Translations under genes and position numbers: made by a program
Origin: an uncultured Flavobacteriaceae bacterium
GTDB taxonomy: Bacteria > Bacteroidota > Bacteroidia > Flavobacteriales > Flavobacteriaceae
Direction of reading: 5' to 3'
NCBI GenBank assembly: GCA_947494695.1
Contig: CANLWB010000004.1
Span: forward strand, 372,001-436,000
Length of the DNA: 64,000 nt
In this document: positions 18,817 to 28,691 of the stretch, one piece after another
How the letters are laid out: each line of letters begins with the position of its first letter
Numbering within the stretch: the stretch's first letter is position 1
Notes under the pieces: model-generated
Seen by the model: the letters and a program-made list of their open reading frames with translations, nothing else
What the model was told of the DNA's origin: nothing
Databases searched by the model: none

Positions 18817-20322
18817 ATGTGCGATCATCACGACAAATTAAGGTCAAATAATAAAGATTTACAGCAGGTAGAAAAGTTGTTCGATCGACGCGAGTTTCTC
18901 TCGAAAACATCGTTGGGGCTGGGTGCTTTAGCATTCGGTTCGTTACTTAATGCAGAGAAAGCCTGGGGGCAGGTGGGACGTAATACAAAGCCGGACCTGG
19001 AGATGTTCAGTCGAAATAAATTAGGCCTACCGCACCACGTACCAAAGGCTAAAAGGGCTATTTATTTGTTTCAAAGTGGAGGGCCGTCGCAAATCGAGCT
19101 TTTCGATTATAAGCCTAAGCTAAAAGATATGTTTGGTCAGGAGTTACCCGATTCGGTTAGAAAAGGGCAGCGGTTAACAGGGATGAGTGCAGACCAGACC
19201 TCATTACCCATCGCGCCATCTATTATAGATTTTAAACAATATGGAGAGTCTAGAGCTTGGGTGAGTAATGCCATGCCTTATTTGTCTGAGGTGGTAGATG
19301 ATATTTGTTTTATCAAATCCATGCAAACCGATGCTATCAATCACGATCCGGCCATCACGTTTTTTCAAACGGGAAGTCAACAGCCCGGAAGGCCTTCTAT
19401 AGGTTCCTGGTTAAGCTATGGTTTAGGATCCGATAACGAAAATTTACCAACGTTTATCACGTTGATTTCTAAAAATGGTAACGGGCAGCCTCTATATTCA
19501 AGACTTTGGGGTAATGGCTTTTTGCCAACAGAACATCAGGGTGTGCAATTTAGAAGTGGTAAGGATCCCGTTTTGTACCTTACGAACCCAGAGAATTATG
19601 ACGGACACGATCGTAGAAATATGTTGGATTATTTGGGTAAATTAAACGATGTACAACATAGCTTCTATGGCGATCCAGAAATTAATGCCCGTATGTCTCA
19701 ATATGAGATGGCCTTTAGAATGCAAACATCGATTCCGGAAGTTACCGATATGAGTGATGAACCCGATTATATATTCGAAATGTATGGTAAAGATAGTAGA
19801 GATCCTGGGACATATGCCGCGAATTGCTTATTAGGGAGAAAGCTACTTGAAAAAGGGGTTAAATTTATTCAGTTATACCATCAAGGATGGGATCAGCATT
19901 TGGCCTGCCCCGGAGGTGTTTTGGGAAATTCGAGAAAAACAGATCAAGCCAATGCGGCATTGATTAAAGATTTAAAGCAACGTGGTATGTTTGAAGATAC
20001 CCTGTTAATTTGGGGAGGAGAGTTTGGAAGAACAGTGTACTCTCAAGGAAAACTTACAGCAAATAATTACGGTAGAGATCATCACCCTAAGGCATTTACC
20101 ATGTTTATGGCGGGAGCTGGTGTGAAACCAGGGATAACGTATGGAGAAACAGATGACTTTAGTTATAATGTGATTAAAGACCCTGTACATACACACGATT
20201 TTCAGGCAACATTACTGCATCTTTTTGGTATCGACCATGAGCGATTAACTTTTAAACACCAGGGAAGAAGATTTAGATTAACAGATGTTCACGGACATGT
20301 TGTGAAAGACATACTAAGTTAA
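18817..20322 (+). CDS. DUF1501 protein (sulfatase-like fold), exported
   Basis: 501 residues starting 4 bp after the PSD1 stop. Near residues 23-50 a Tat-like signal (DRREFLSKTSLGLGALAF) follows a hydrophilic lead. The body has DUF1501 marks: LFQSGGPSQIELFDYKP, IKSMQTDAINHDPA, QLYHQGWDQHLACPGG, LIWGGEFGRT, GRDHHPKAFTMFMAGAGVKP. DUF1501 belongs to the alkaline phosphatase/sulfatase superfamily, and several metal-ligand-like Asp/His positions are visible, but no formylglycine C-x-P-S-R motif. It almost always accompanies PSD1 genes. Folded export through Tat implies a cofactor or partner loaded in the cytoplasm. The substrate is unknown. Confidence 0.88.
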   Translation: MCDHHDKLRSNNKDLQQVEKLFDRREFLSKTSLGLGALAFGSLLNAEKAWGQVGRNTKPDLEMFSRNKLGLPHHVPKAKRAIYLFQSGGPSQIELFDYKPKLKDMFGQELPDSVRKGQRLTGMSADQTSLPIAPSIIDFKQYGESRAWVSNAMPYLSEVVDDICFIKSMQTDAINHDPAITFFQTGSQQPGRPSIGSWLSYGLGSDNENLPTFITLISKNGNGQPLYSRLWGNGFLPTEHQGVQFRSGKDPVLYLTNPENYDGHDRRNMLDYLGKLNDVQHSFYGDPEINARMSQYEMAFRMQTSIPEVTDMSDEPDYIFEMYGKDSRDPGTYAANCLLGRKLLEKGVKFIQLYHQGWDQHLACPGGVLGNSRKTDQANAALIKDLKQRGMFEDTLLIWGGEFGRTVYSQGKLTANNYGRDHHPKAFTMFMAGAGVKPGITYGETDDFSYNVIKDPVHTHDFQATLLHLFGIDHERLTFKHQGRRFRLTDVHGHVVKDILS

Positions 20323-20365
20323 TGTGTCTTAGAAACACTAACTAACCACAATAATCATTTTACAA

Positions 20366-21475
20366 ATGACGTCAAGAAGAAAATTTATTAAAAATACGGC
20401 ACTGTTAGGAGCAGGTGTATCGGTAACTCCTTCTTTTGGGTTTCACCTGATTAAAAAGGGGGCTCCAAAAAAGGAAGAAATTGTTGGTCATGGTAATTAT
20501 CAATACCGAATTGTTAGAGATTGGGCTAAAATAAGCGCGGTAAGAAACCCAATTCTTAATTGTCATGAGATGCAAATCGATAGCAAAGGACGATTGATTA
20601 TGATGGGGGATCATACCGATAATAATATTCTAATTTTTGATAAATCCGGTAAACTATTGGATTACTGGGGAACAGCCTACCCCGGAGGTCATGGGTTAAC
20701 GCTTTTTGATGAAGGTGGAGAAGATGTATTATTTCTCACCGATTCTGGTTGGTTTATGAATAAGAAAGGAGACTGGGTTCATCATAATGGAAGAGTAACT
20801 AAAACCACAACTGATGGAAAGGTGATATTCGATATTGGGCATCCGCAAACTATTGGAATTTACAACCCAGGAGATCATTTTTGTCCAACGGAAACAGCAA
20901 TTGGACCAAACGGAGACATTTATGTGGCGGATGGATATGGTATGGATTACATTATTCAATATGATTCGAATGGTAAATATATCAGGCATTGGGGAGGTAG
21001 AAAGAACGAAGATCCCAATTACCGATTAGATAATGCACATGGGGTCGCTATCGACTATCGGGATAAAGATAATCCTTTGGTCGTGTGTACATCGAGAAAT
21101 GAGCGTTCTTTTAAGTGGTTTACACTCGATGGAACTTATGTTAAAACACTTCATTTGCCTAATATGCAGGTTTGTAGACCTGTGTTTGATGATATGAACC
21201 TATATGCCGGAGTGTGTTGGTCTCAACCTAAGGTAGGTCATAGTACCTGGAAGGATCATACCGGATTTGTAACTATTTTGGAAGGCGATACGGTTGTTTC
21301 TAATCCCGGGGGAACAGCTCCTGAATATGTGGATGGGACACTACAAAAATCTTATCAGTTGGAACATAAACCCATCTTGCATGGACATGATGTTTGTGTA
21401 GATGAAGATAAAAATCTATTCATTTGTCAGTGGAATGCCAACAGAACGCCTCCTTTAAAATTAGAAAGAATATAG
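20366..21475 (+). CDS. Tat-exported NHL-repeat beta-propeller protein
   Basis: 369 residues. Tat signal SRRKFIKNTALLGAG at 3-17. The rest is a six-bladed NHL-type propeller: FDKSGKLLDYWG, YPGGHGLTLFDEGG, DIYVADGYGMDYIIQYDSNG, YIRHWGG, DNAHGVAIDYRD. The family is often annotated as peptidylglycine monooxygenase-like or 6-bladed propeller, but I see no copper-site pattern that proves an oxygenase. It sits 43 bp after the DUF1501 gene in the same unit, so it probably acts with that periplasmic complex. An RBS-like stretch before the ATG is not evident. Confidence 0.8.
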   Translation: MTSRRKFIKNTALLGAGVSVTPSFGFHLIKKGAPKKEEIVGHGNYQYRIVRDWAKISAVRNPILNCHEMQIDSKGRLIMMGDHTDNNILIFDKSGKLLDYWGTAYPGGHGLTLFDEGGEDVLFLTDSGWFMNKKGDWVHHNGRVTKTTTDGKVIFDIGHPQTIGIYNPGDHFCPTETAIGPNGDIYVADGYGMDYIIQYDSNGKYIRHWGGRKNEDPNYRLDNAHGVAIDYRDKDNPLVVCTSRNERSFKWFTLDGTYVKTLHLPNMQVCRPVFDDMNLYAGVCWSQPKVGHSTWKDHTGFVTILEGDTVVSNPGGTAPEYVDGTLQKSYQLEHKPILHGHDVCVDEDKNLFICQWNANRTPPLKLERI

Positions 21476-21540
21476 GCATACAAACACGAATTTATTCTGA
21501 ATAAACACGCATACTTTTACTATTTAAATAGAAGATATTA

Positions 21541-22905
21541 ATGAACGACGTACCTGATTTTGTTATGTTTCTTGGACGATTTCACCCCTTAGTGGTGCAT
21601 TTACCCATTGGTTTTTTGTTTTTCGCCTTTATACTTGAAATAACGGCTAAGTTTCAAAAAAAGGAGCTGCTTCTGGCAGCAGTACCATCGGCACTCTTCT
21701 TTGGAGCAGTAAGTGCAATAGCAGCCAGTATATTAGGGTATATGTTGTCTTTAAGCGGAGAATACGATGGAGATACTTTAGATGCACATTTTTGGTTTGG
21801 TGTAGCGACTTCTTTGGTCGCAACATTAGCTTGGTTACTAAAATCCGGAAAACTAAAACTTGCTGTTCCTAATTCATTTAAAATGAATGTAGCGACGCTA
21901 AGCTTTTTGGTCCTTTTAATAAGTATCACAGGGCATTATGGAGGAAATCTAACACATGGTAGTAATTATTTAACAGAATACCTACCTTTTGGTACAAAGA
22001 AAAATAAGAACCTTCCTGAAATAGCCAATGTAGAAGAGGCGAGGGTTTTTGACTATTTAGTAGCTCCAATTTTAGACAAGAAATGTACGAGTTGCCACAA
22101 TTCCGGAAAGAAAAAAGGAGGGCTGTCATTAGAAGATGAAGTGTCTATATTAAAAGGAGGGAAAAATGGAAAAGTCGTTATACCTGGAAGTAGCACGGAA
22201 TCTGAGTTGACAAAACGAGTGCATTTGAATCCCGAAGATGACAACTTTATGCCACCGGAAGGAAAGACGCCGTTAACAGAAGCCGAAATTAAAATTATTG
22301 AATATTGGATCGATAATGGGCAGGCCAGTTTTGAGGTTACTGTAGCAGGCGTTGAAACTTCAGAGGATATTGAGACCTTACTTAAGGTTCAGTTGGGGTT
22401 AGCTGAGGGAGAAGCTTCTAAACTTACCATGGAAAAGGCGCCACCAGTATCAGAAAATATATTAAAAGATTTAGAAAGCAAAGGCGTGAAAATACGTGAG
22501 ATTGTTGCGGAAACCAATCAATTGGATATAGCCATGTTGCCAGTTGGTAAAAAGCCAGATGCAGAAACCATACAGGACTTATTAAACGAATTAGCGAAAA
22601 TTAAGGATAATATTGTATGGCTGTCTTTACCAGGGAATGACATTTCGAATGATCACCTAAAAACCATTTCGACTTTTACAAACTTACAGCGTCTAGGGCT
22701 TGAAAAAAACAATATTTCGGATGAGGGCGTAAAACACCTGACGGCATTAGAACATTTAAAAAGTTTAAACCTTCATAGTAACAAAGGTATAACCGATAGC
22801 AGTCTGAAAACGTTTTCAGAAATGAAAAGCCTTAAAAATATATATACCTGGGGCACTTCTATAACGAGAAAAGGGGACGAGCTAGAAAAACAATCTAGTA
22901 TTTAG
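21541..22905 (+). CDS. DUF2231 membrane cytochrome-like protein with LRRs
   Basis: 454 residues. Four membrane helices lie in the first 135 residues (FHPLVVHLPIGFLFFAFILE is the DUF2231 start). A PSCyt1 segment has C182-T-S-C185-H186 and continues through MPPEGKTPLTEAEIKIIEYW. Leucine-rich repeats fill about 345-440 (LKTISTFTNLQRLGLEKNNI, DEGVKHLTALEHLKSLNLHS). It is probably the membrane anchor or electron acceptor for the PSD1/DUF1501 module. Last gene of the unit; its 3' end overlaps the convergent regulator by 11 bp, and no terminator is seen. Confidence 0.85.
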   Translation: MNDVPDFVMFLGRFHPLVVHLPIGFLFFAFILEITAKFQKKELLLAAVPSALFFGAVSAIAASILGYMLSLSGEYDGDTLDAHFWFGVATSLVATLAWLLKSGKLKLAVPNSFKMNVATLSFLVLLISITGHYGGNLTHGSNYLTEYLPFGTKKNKNLPEIANVEEARVFDYLVAPILDKKCTSCHNSGKKKGGLSLEDEVSILKGGKNGKVVIPGSSTESELTKRVHLNPEDDNFMPPEGKTPLTEAEIKIIEYWIDNGQASFEVTVAGVETSEDIETLLKVQLGLAEGEASKLTMEKAPPVSENILKDLESKGVKIREIVAETNQLDIAMLPVGKKPDAETIQDLLNELAKIKDNIVWLSLPGNDISNDHLKTISTFTNLQRLGLEKNNISDEGVKHLTALEHLKSLNLHSNKGITDSSLKTFSEMKSLKNIYTWGTSITRKGDELEKQSSI

Positions 22906-24514
22906 AAATAAACTCTCCAAGGTTATCGTTCCTTTGCAGGTCTAATTTTTTTCTAAGTCTGTACCGGGATGTGTGGATACTTTCTGCAGAAATACCCAAT
23001 AGAGATGCCATTTCTTTACTTGAGAAGTTTAATTTAATAAGTGCACATATTTTAAGGTCGGTTTGTGTTAACGTCGGAAAATCGGTTTTTAAATCTTTGT
23101 AAAAGTCCTGATTAATATCAATAAATCGAGCTTCAAATTCCTTCCAGTTATTTGCCGTTCCTGGTTGAATAGATTTTATAATTTTATTGACCGATTCAAT
23201 GTTAAGGTCCTTTTTGTTTTTGTTAAGAGCATCTTTTAAGCTAGCTATAAATTCATCTTTTTCAATTAATTGTAAAGCAGATTTAGCGAGTTCTTTGTTT
23301 TTAAGAACCATAGCTTTTTTAGTCTCTTTTAGTTTCTGTCGCTGTTTCTGCTTTAAGACCTTTTTTTCTCTATTGTGTTTTCGCTTTAGGTTTTTAAAGA
23401 CCATAAAGCTAATAACTAGAAGAGAAACCAAACTAATAGACAATAAAGTAAGTCGCAGTACAAAAATATTCTGTCGATGCTCTAGCTCAGATAAACGCTG
23501 TCGATTAATAATCTTTTCTTGAGCTTCTTTTTGGGTTCTATGTTGATCTTTTATTTCAAAAAGATACTCGTTATTCTTACTATTGATACCAAATATTTTA
23601 TTCTCCAGCTCTAGGGCAGCCTTTATATGAGCAAATGCTTGTTTATACTCATTAGAATCGTAATATAATTGTGAAAGTTCCTTATGATTAATAATTTGAT
23701 AGTTTCTGTGGCTGTTATATTTATCAGATAACTCTAAAGATTTATTATAATGAAATTTAGTTTTTTCGAAATCATTTTTTTCAAAATAGAGCTTGGCCAA
23801 AAAGAAATGAATGATTACTAAATAAGACCCGTTATTGGAATGAAAATGTTCCTGCGATTTTTTTAATATAGCCTCTGCTTCGTCTAATTTTCCCTCGGTA
23901 ATCAAAAGAAATGCATTTTCAGATTCTAAAAAGTAATTAGACTCCTCTGATTTTCGAGCATTATAATATTGATAGCAGCTGTCTAGGTATATTTTTGCAG
24001 TTTTATAATCTTTATTGTATCTATAGAAGTTCGCCATAGAAAAATAGTCACTTATGAGAAAACTATCTTTAATGTCATTTTTAGAAAATAATTCTTTGTT
24101 GATTGTCAATGCCTTGTTAAAGTTTTCGAGAGCCTTTGTGTTGCGGTTGTAAAAACTATAAAGCCAACCTAAATATTGATAGACTCTAGACTTTGAAAAG
24201 ATGTCATCGCTTTTTTCTGCCAGGAGTAAGGCTTTCCAGTATCCATCATAAGCTTTATCATAATTTAAATTATGACCATATAAGTTAGATAATTCATTAA
24301 TACTATTAATGAGGTTAAACGTATCTTTTTGAGATGTGAAGTATTCTATGCTTTTTTCGTAATTGTATACAGATTTTTCAAAGTTCACAAACTTGTTTGC
24401 TCTGGCTTCAATGAGGTATTGATTCGTTTGATATTCCTCCTGGCAAAAAGAAGGCGCCCAAGATATAATCGCAATTAAAGTTAGTAGGTATTTAGGAAAA
24501 ATTCTCGTAATCAT
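22895..24514 (-). CDS. TPR membrane regulator with LuxR-like HTH
   Basis: 539 residues: signal peptide (1-25), periplasmic TPR repeats (about 30-330), membrane helix (about 352-373), a Lys-rich coiled coil (375-430), and a C-terminal DNA-binding domain with LTQTDLKICALIKLNFSSKE and ASLLGISAESIHTSRYRLRK. There are no kinase or receiver domains, so signal and DNA binding sit in one membrane protein, a common Bacteroidota design. It lies between two transcription units that carry the shared operator, which makes it the best-placed candidate to bind that site. That link is inference. Confidence 0.85.
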   Translation of the reverse strand: MITRIFPKYLLTLIAIISWAPSFCQEEYQTNQYLIEARANKFVNFEKSVYNYEKSIEYFTSQKDTFNLINSINELSNLYGHNLNYDKAYDGYWKALLLAEKSDDIFSKSRVYQYLGWLYSFYNRNTKALENFNKALTINKELFSKNDIKDSFLISDYFSMANFYRYNKDYKTAKIYLDSCYQYYNARKSEESNYFLESENAFLLITEGKLDEAEAILKKSQEHFHSNNGSYLVIIHFFLAKLYFEKNDFEKTKFHYNKSLELSDKYNSHRNYQIINHKELSQLYYDSNEYKQAFAHIKAALELENKIFGINSKNNEYLFEIKDQHRTQKEAQEKIINRQRLSELEHRQNIFVLRLTLLSISLVSLLVISFMVFKNLKRKHNREKKVLKQKQRQKLKETKKAMVLKNKELAKSALQLIEKDEFIASLKDALNKNKKDLNIESVNKIIKSIQPGTANNWKEFEARFIDINQDFYKDLKTDFPTLTQTDLKICALIKLNFSSKEMASLLGISAESIHTSRYRLRKKLDLQRNDNLGEFISKY

Positions 24515-24695
24515 TTAGTTTGTTTAGTAATTTTCGTTGCTTTTTATTATTATCTCCCAGTATATTCGTAAATAGAGCATTAATAAGGTAGGCAAGTTAT
24601 ATTAATTTGCGCGATTAATTTATACTTTTTTATCGAATAACCAAATAACTAAAAATACTGCTTTTGTTTGCTGTTAATTGTCAAAAAAAACGTTT

Positions 24696-24754
24696 TGTTC
24701 AGTTTATGTCTAGTTTTGGATTAGCCCTTGTTGACTATAAGTTTTCCATATTTG
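24696..24754 (+). promoter_or_regulatory. GH2-GH117 operon promoter with direct-repeat operator
   Basis: TGTTCAGTTTA then TGTCTAGTTTT (24696-24717), the third copy of the 11-bp direct repeat. A near-consensus -7 box CATATTTG lies at 24747-24754, 51 bp from the motif start. The ATG is at 24781. Confidence 0.68.
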
Positions 24755-24780
24755 TATAAAATCAAAAGTTTATATTAAAT

Positions 24781-27309
24781 ATGTTATTAAGATCGTTATT
24801 GAGGTTTTGCTTAATCTTCAGCTTTGTTTTAGCCAATTCCCAAGATTATTCCGAATTGGGTTCTCACGATTTTAATTTCAATTGGAAGTTTAAACTTTTA
24901 GAAATTACCTCTGGAAAAGATTTTAAAAAGTACAAAGACTGGACAGAAGTTAATTTACCTCACGATTGGAGTGTCCATTTTTCATTTGATAAGGATAAAG
25001 GAGAAGGTGCTACAGGATATTTACCAGGAGGTATGGGCACATACAAAAAGGATTTTACCCTAGATTCTAAAAATACGACGACATATATTTTATTTGATGG
25101 TGTATATAATAACAGTGATGTATACATAAATGACAAACACTTAGGGTTTCATCCTTATGGATACACGCCATTTTATTTTGATATCTCAGAACATTTAAAA
25201 AGTGATGAGCAGAACACAATTAAAGTCAATATAGATCGTAGTAGATATGTTGATAGTAGATGGTATACAGGATCGGGAATCTATAGAAATGTCGAGTTAA
25301 TACGCAAAAATAATTTACACGTACCTATTTGGGGGATTTTTGTGACAACTCCAAGTATTTCGACAGAGGAGGCTTCTGTTAATATTGCTTACTCGGTTAA
25401 AAACAAATATGAAACCACTCAAAAATTTGATGTCCATATAGAGATATACGACGATAAAGGGACTGTTATAACAGAACAACAATATCAACATAGTGTTTTA
25501 GCCAATGGGGAGAATTCTATGGCAGGTACCCTTGAAATTAGTAAGCCTTATTTATGGGGGATCGATGCTCCAAGAACGTATAAAGCTAAGATTTCTTTAT
25601 TGCAAAACGATAAAGTGATTGATGAAAATGTGGTGGATTTTGGAGTAAGAAGTATTAAGTTCGATACAGAAAAAGGCTTCTTCCTAAATGGAGAAAACAA
25701 ACGTATTAAAGGCGTTTGTTTGCATCATGATGGTGGATTGGTAGGAGCAGCCGTTCCAAAAGACGTATGGCGAAGAAGATTAGAAACCCTTAGAGCCGGA
25801 GGTTGTAATGCCATAAGAATTTCACACAATCCGGCATCAGAAGAATTTTTGGATTTATGTGATGAAATGGGCTTTTTGGTTCAAGACGAATTCTTTGATG
25901 AATGGGACAATCCTAAAGATAAAAGGCTAAACATGAATGAAAGAAGTGTAGATTCTATTTCAAGAGGCTACGTTGAGCATTTTCAAGAATGGGCAGAGAG
26001 CGATCTTAAAAGTACTATGTTGGCACATCGTAACCATCCATCCATAATACAGTGGAGTATAGGTAACGAAATAGAGTGGACGTACCCTCGTAATCAAGAT
26101 GCCACAGGATTTTTTAATAACATGAGTTGGGAAGGGGATTATTTTTGGGAAGAACCACCATATACTCCCGAGAAAATTAAAGAAAAGCTTGAAACGTTAC
26201 CAAAGAGAAAATATGATATTGGGGTAACGGCAAATAAGCTAGCAAAATGGACCAGAGAATTAGATACAACCAGGTACATTATTGCTAATTGTATCCTGCC
26301 TTCGGCAAGTCACCTTTCTGGATATACCGATGCCTTAGATATGGTTGGTTATAGTTATAGAAGAGTTTTATACGATTATGGACATAAAAACTACCCGGAT
26401 AAACCTATAATGGGAACCGAAAATGTTGCACAATGGCATGAATGGAAAGCTATTATGGAACGTCCGTTTATTTCTGGAACGTTTCTTTGGACTGGAATTG
26501 ACTATATGGGCGAGTCTAATGGACAATGGCCTAGAAAAGCTACACCAAGTGGAATTTTAAATGTTGCAGGTTTTGAAAAACCATCTTACCACATGATGAA
26601 AACATTGTGGGATGAAACACCGCATATTTTTATAGCCACGCAAAGACTTGACAAGTCTATTTTTAAGGCAGATGAAAAAACGGGATTACCAGTAGAAAGA
26701 AACAAGGATGCCTGGAAGCACGTGCTTTGGATTTGGCACAATGTTAATGAGTATTGGAACTATAATGAGAATGAAAAAGTTGTTGTAGAAGCCTATTCAA
26801 ACTGTGAGGAGGTCGAGCTGTTTTTAAATGATACCAGTTTTGGAACAAGATACCTGAAAGATTTCGAAGATAGAATATATAAGTGGATTGTTCCTTATAA
26901 CGATGGAACACTAAAGCTTCAAGGAAAAAGGAATGGTAAGGTTGTAGAAACACAATACTTAAAAACGGCAGGTGAACCACAAAACATTGTATTGACCACA
27001 GATAGAACAATACTTACAGCAGATGGCTATAGCGTAGCTCATATTATAGCCCAACTGGTAGATGCCAATGGAAATCCTGTAAAGCATCTTAACAAGGAGG
27101 TTGTTTTTAATGTAGACGGAGATGTAACAGTATTAGGGGTTGATAATGGGTCGTCTAGTAGTGTTCAGGATTATCAATCTAATAAGGTGACAACAGATAA
27201 AGGACGCTGTATTTTAATACTTCAGTCACAAAGAAAAAAGGATAAAATTAAAATAAGTGCAACATCAGATAGTCTGAAAAGTAACGCACTTAAGATCGAT
27301 ATTAAATAA
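24781..27309 (+). CDS. GH2 beta-galactosidase, exported
   Basis: 842 residues with an N-terminal signal peptide (1-20), so likely periplasmic. Domain order: sugar-binding jelly roll (about 30-195, [24 protein letters not shown]), immunoglobulin-like domain, TIM barrel from about 300 with acid/base E430 in WSIGNEIEW and likely nucleophile E547 in MGTENVAQW, then C-terminal Ig-like domains (DUF4982-like). In agar loci such enzymes remove the non-reducing galactose from agaro-oligosaccharides after GH117 has exposed it. First gene of a six-gene unit (24781-33419). Exact linkage specificity cannot be read from sequence. Confidence 0.88.
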   Translation: MLLRSLLRFCLIFSFVLANSQDYSELGSHDFNFNWKFKLLEITSGKDFKKYKDWTEVNLPHDWSVHFSFDKDKGEGATGYLPGGMGTYKKDFTLDSKNTTTYILFDGVYNNSDVYINDKHLGFHPYGYTPFYFDISEHLKSDEQNTIKVNIDRSRYVDSRWYTGSGIYRNVELIRKNNLHVPIWGIFVTTPSISTEEASVNIAYSVKNKYETTQKFDVHIEIYDDKGTVITEQQYQHSVLANGENSMAGTLEISKPYLWGIDAPRTYKAKISLLQNDKVIDENVVDFGVRSIKFDTEKGFFLNGENKRIKGVCLHHDGGLVGAAVPKDVWRRRLETLRAGGCNAIRISHNPASEEFLDLCDEMGFLVQDEFFDEWDNPKDKRLNMNERSVDSISRGYVEHFQEWAESDLKSTMLAHRNHPSIIQWSIGNEIEWTYPRNQDATGFFNNMSWEGDYFWEEPPYTPEKIKEKLETLPKRKYDIGVTANKLAKWTRELDTTRYIIANCILPSASHLSGYTDALDMVGYSYRRVLYDYGHKNYPDKPIMGTENVAQWHEWKAIMERPFISGTFLWTGIDYMGESNGQWPRKATPSGILNVAGFEKPSYHMMKTLWDETPHIFIATQRLDKSIFKADEKTGLPVERNKDAWKHVLWIWHNVNEYWNYNENEKVVVEAYSNCEEVELFLNDTSFGTRYLKDFEDRIYKWIVPYNDGTLKLQGKRNGKVVETQYLKTAGEPQNIVLTTDRTILTADGYSVAHIIAQLVDANGNPVKHLNKEVVFNVDGDVTVLGVDNGSSSSVQDYQSNKVTTDKGRCILILQSQRKKDKIKISATSDSLKSNALKIDIK

Positions 27310-27332
27310 CTTTAAATTAACACATAAAAGAC

Positions 27333-28592
27333 ATGAATCTACACAAAAGATTATATCTAATTTTGGTGGTTGCCATTTTTACTTCTTGTGGTCAAACCAA
27401 AACAGATAATACGGCAGCAGCAACAGCAGAGCAGAAACCAAGTGAAACCGAATTAGATTTATCTAAGGAGAAACTAGATCGATTTGGTATAACAAACAAG
27501 GACCATTTAAGTGCGGCATCAATTAGAGCCTTGAAATGGGACTATGTTGAAAATGATTGGTATAGAGTTTTTAATCAAATGAAACCGCTAAAAGGAGATT
27601 TAGCTCACGAGCCAGGTGTGGTTCGTCGTGATCCTTCGGCTATGATCATGGAAAATGGCAAGTATTACGTATGGTATTCTAAAAGTGTTGGGAAAACCGA
27701 TGGTTTTGGAGGTGATGTAGAAAACGATAAGGTATTCCCTTGGGATCGTTGTGATATTTGGTATGCAACATCAGAAGATGGATGGACATGGAAAGAAGAA
27801 GGCATCGCAGTACCTAGAGGAGAAAAAGGAGCTTACGACGATCGTTCGGTATTTACCGTTGAAATCATGAAGCACGAAGATATGTATTACCTGTGCTATC
27901 AAACTATAAAATCTCCATACGACGTAAGAACTAAAAATGAAGTAGGTCTGGCATGGGCATCGTCACCAAATGGACCATGGGAAAAGAGTAAAGAGCCTAT
28001 CTTAAAACCAGCAGATAATGGGGTATGGGAAGGCACTGAGCAAAACAGGTTTTTAGTTGAGAAAAAAGGAGATTTCGATTCGCATAAAGTGCACGATCCT
28101 TGTATTTTACCTCACAATGGTAAGTTCTATTTATATTACAAAGGAGAGCAAATGGGAGAGGAAATTCTGTTTGGAGGACGTCAAATACGTCATGGTGTAG
28201 CAGTTGCCGATAACCCTAAAGGACCTTATGTAAAATCTAAATACAATCCAATTTCTAATTCAGGTCACGAAATTTGTGTATGGCCAGTAGATGGTGGTAT
28301 TGCGTCTTTAATAACAACCGATGGTCCAGAGAGAAACACATTTCAGTGGGCAGCAGATGGTATCAATTTCGAAATTCGAGGAGCTGTAAAAGGTGCTAAT
28401 ATGCCACATGCTATTGGACTTAACAGGACTATTGAGGTAGGAGGAGATAATCCAACTAAAATTTTCGATTGGGGACTATCACACGTTTACAATAGCTGGC
28501 ATGAGCAAAGTATTATGAGATTCGACTCGTATCGTAAAACATCACACGTTGCTCCTGGAGAAAAATCTCGTGATGCTAAAAAGAAAAAGTAA
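27333..28592 (+). CDS. ahgA: GH117 alpha-1,3-(3,6-anhydro)-L-galactosidase, lipoprotein
   Basis: 419 residues; lipobox C19 (AIFTSC). The five-bladed propeller family GH117 is recognised from LSKEKLDRFGI, VRRDPSAMIMENGKYYVWYS, WDRCDIWYATSEDGWTWKEE, RSVFTVEIM, HDPCILPHNGKFYLYYKGE and GHEICVWP. The N-terminal helix (about 45-65) is the dimer-swap segment of this family. The enzyme removes 3,6-anhydro-L-galactose from the non-reducing end of neoagaro-oligosaccharides. It is 23 bp after GH2 and upstream of the two enzymes that metabolise the released sugar, which strongly supports the agar assignment. This is among the best-recognised genes here. Confidence 0.95.
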   Translation: MNLHKRLYLILVVAIFTSCGQTKTDNTAAATAEQKPSETELDLSKEKLDRFGITNKDHLSAASIRALKWDYVENDWYRVFNQMKPLKGDLAHEPGVVRRDPSAMIMENGKYYVWYSKSVGKTDGFGGDVENDKVFPWDRCDIWYATSEDGWTWKEEGIAVPRGEKGAYDDRSVFTVEIMKHEDMYYLCYQTIKSPYDVRTKNEVGLAWASSPNGPWEKSKEPILKPADNGVWEGTEQNRFLVEKKGDFDSHKVHDPCILPHNGKFYLYYKGEQMGEEILFGGRQIRHGVAVADNPKGPYVKSKYNPISNSGHEICVWPVDGGIASLITTDGPERNTFQWAADGINFEIRGAVKGANMPHAIGLNRTIEVGGDNPTKIFDWGLSHVYNSWHEQSIMRFDSYRKTSHVAPGEKSRDAKKKK

Positions 28593-28619
28593 TTAAATAG
28601 AATAAAACCTTTAAAAATA

Positions 28620-28651
28620 AAATCAAAGAATTAACTTTATTCTTTGATTTA
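28620..28651 (+). promoter_or_regulatory. Intra-operon hairpin
   Basis: AATCAAAGAAT (28621-28631) pairs with ATTCTTTGATT (28639-28649), a perfect 11-bp stem with a 7-base loop, in the 99-bp gap between GH117 and the dehydrogenase. It is followed by TAAAATATA, not a T-run, so it is more likely an mRNA processing/stability element or a partial terminator that separates exported enzymes from cytoplasmic ones. Confidence 0.55.
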
Positions 28652-28691
28652 AAATATATAACTGAAACTATAATAACAGAAAAAAATAAGT

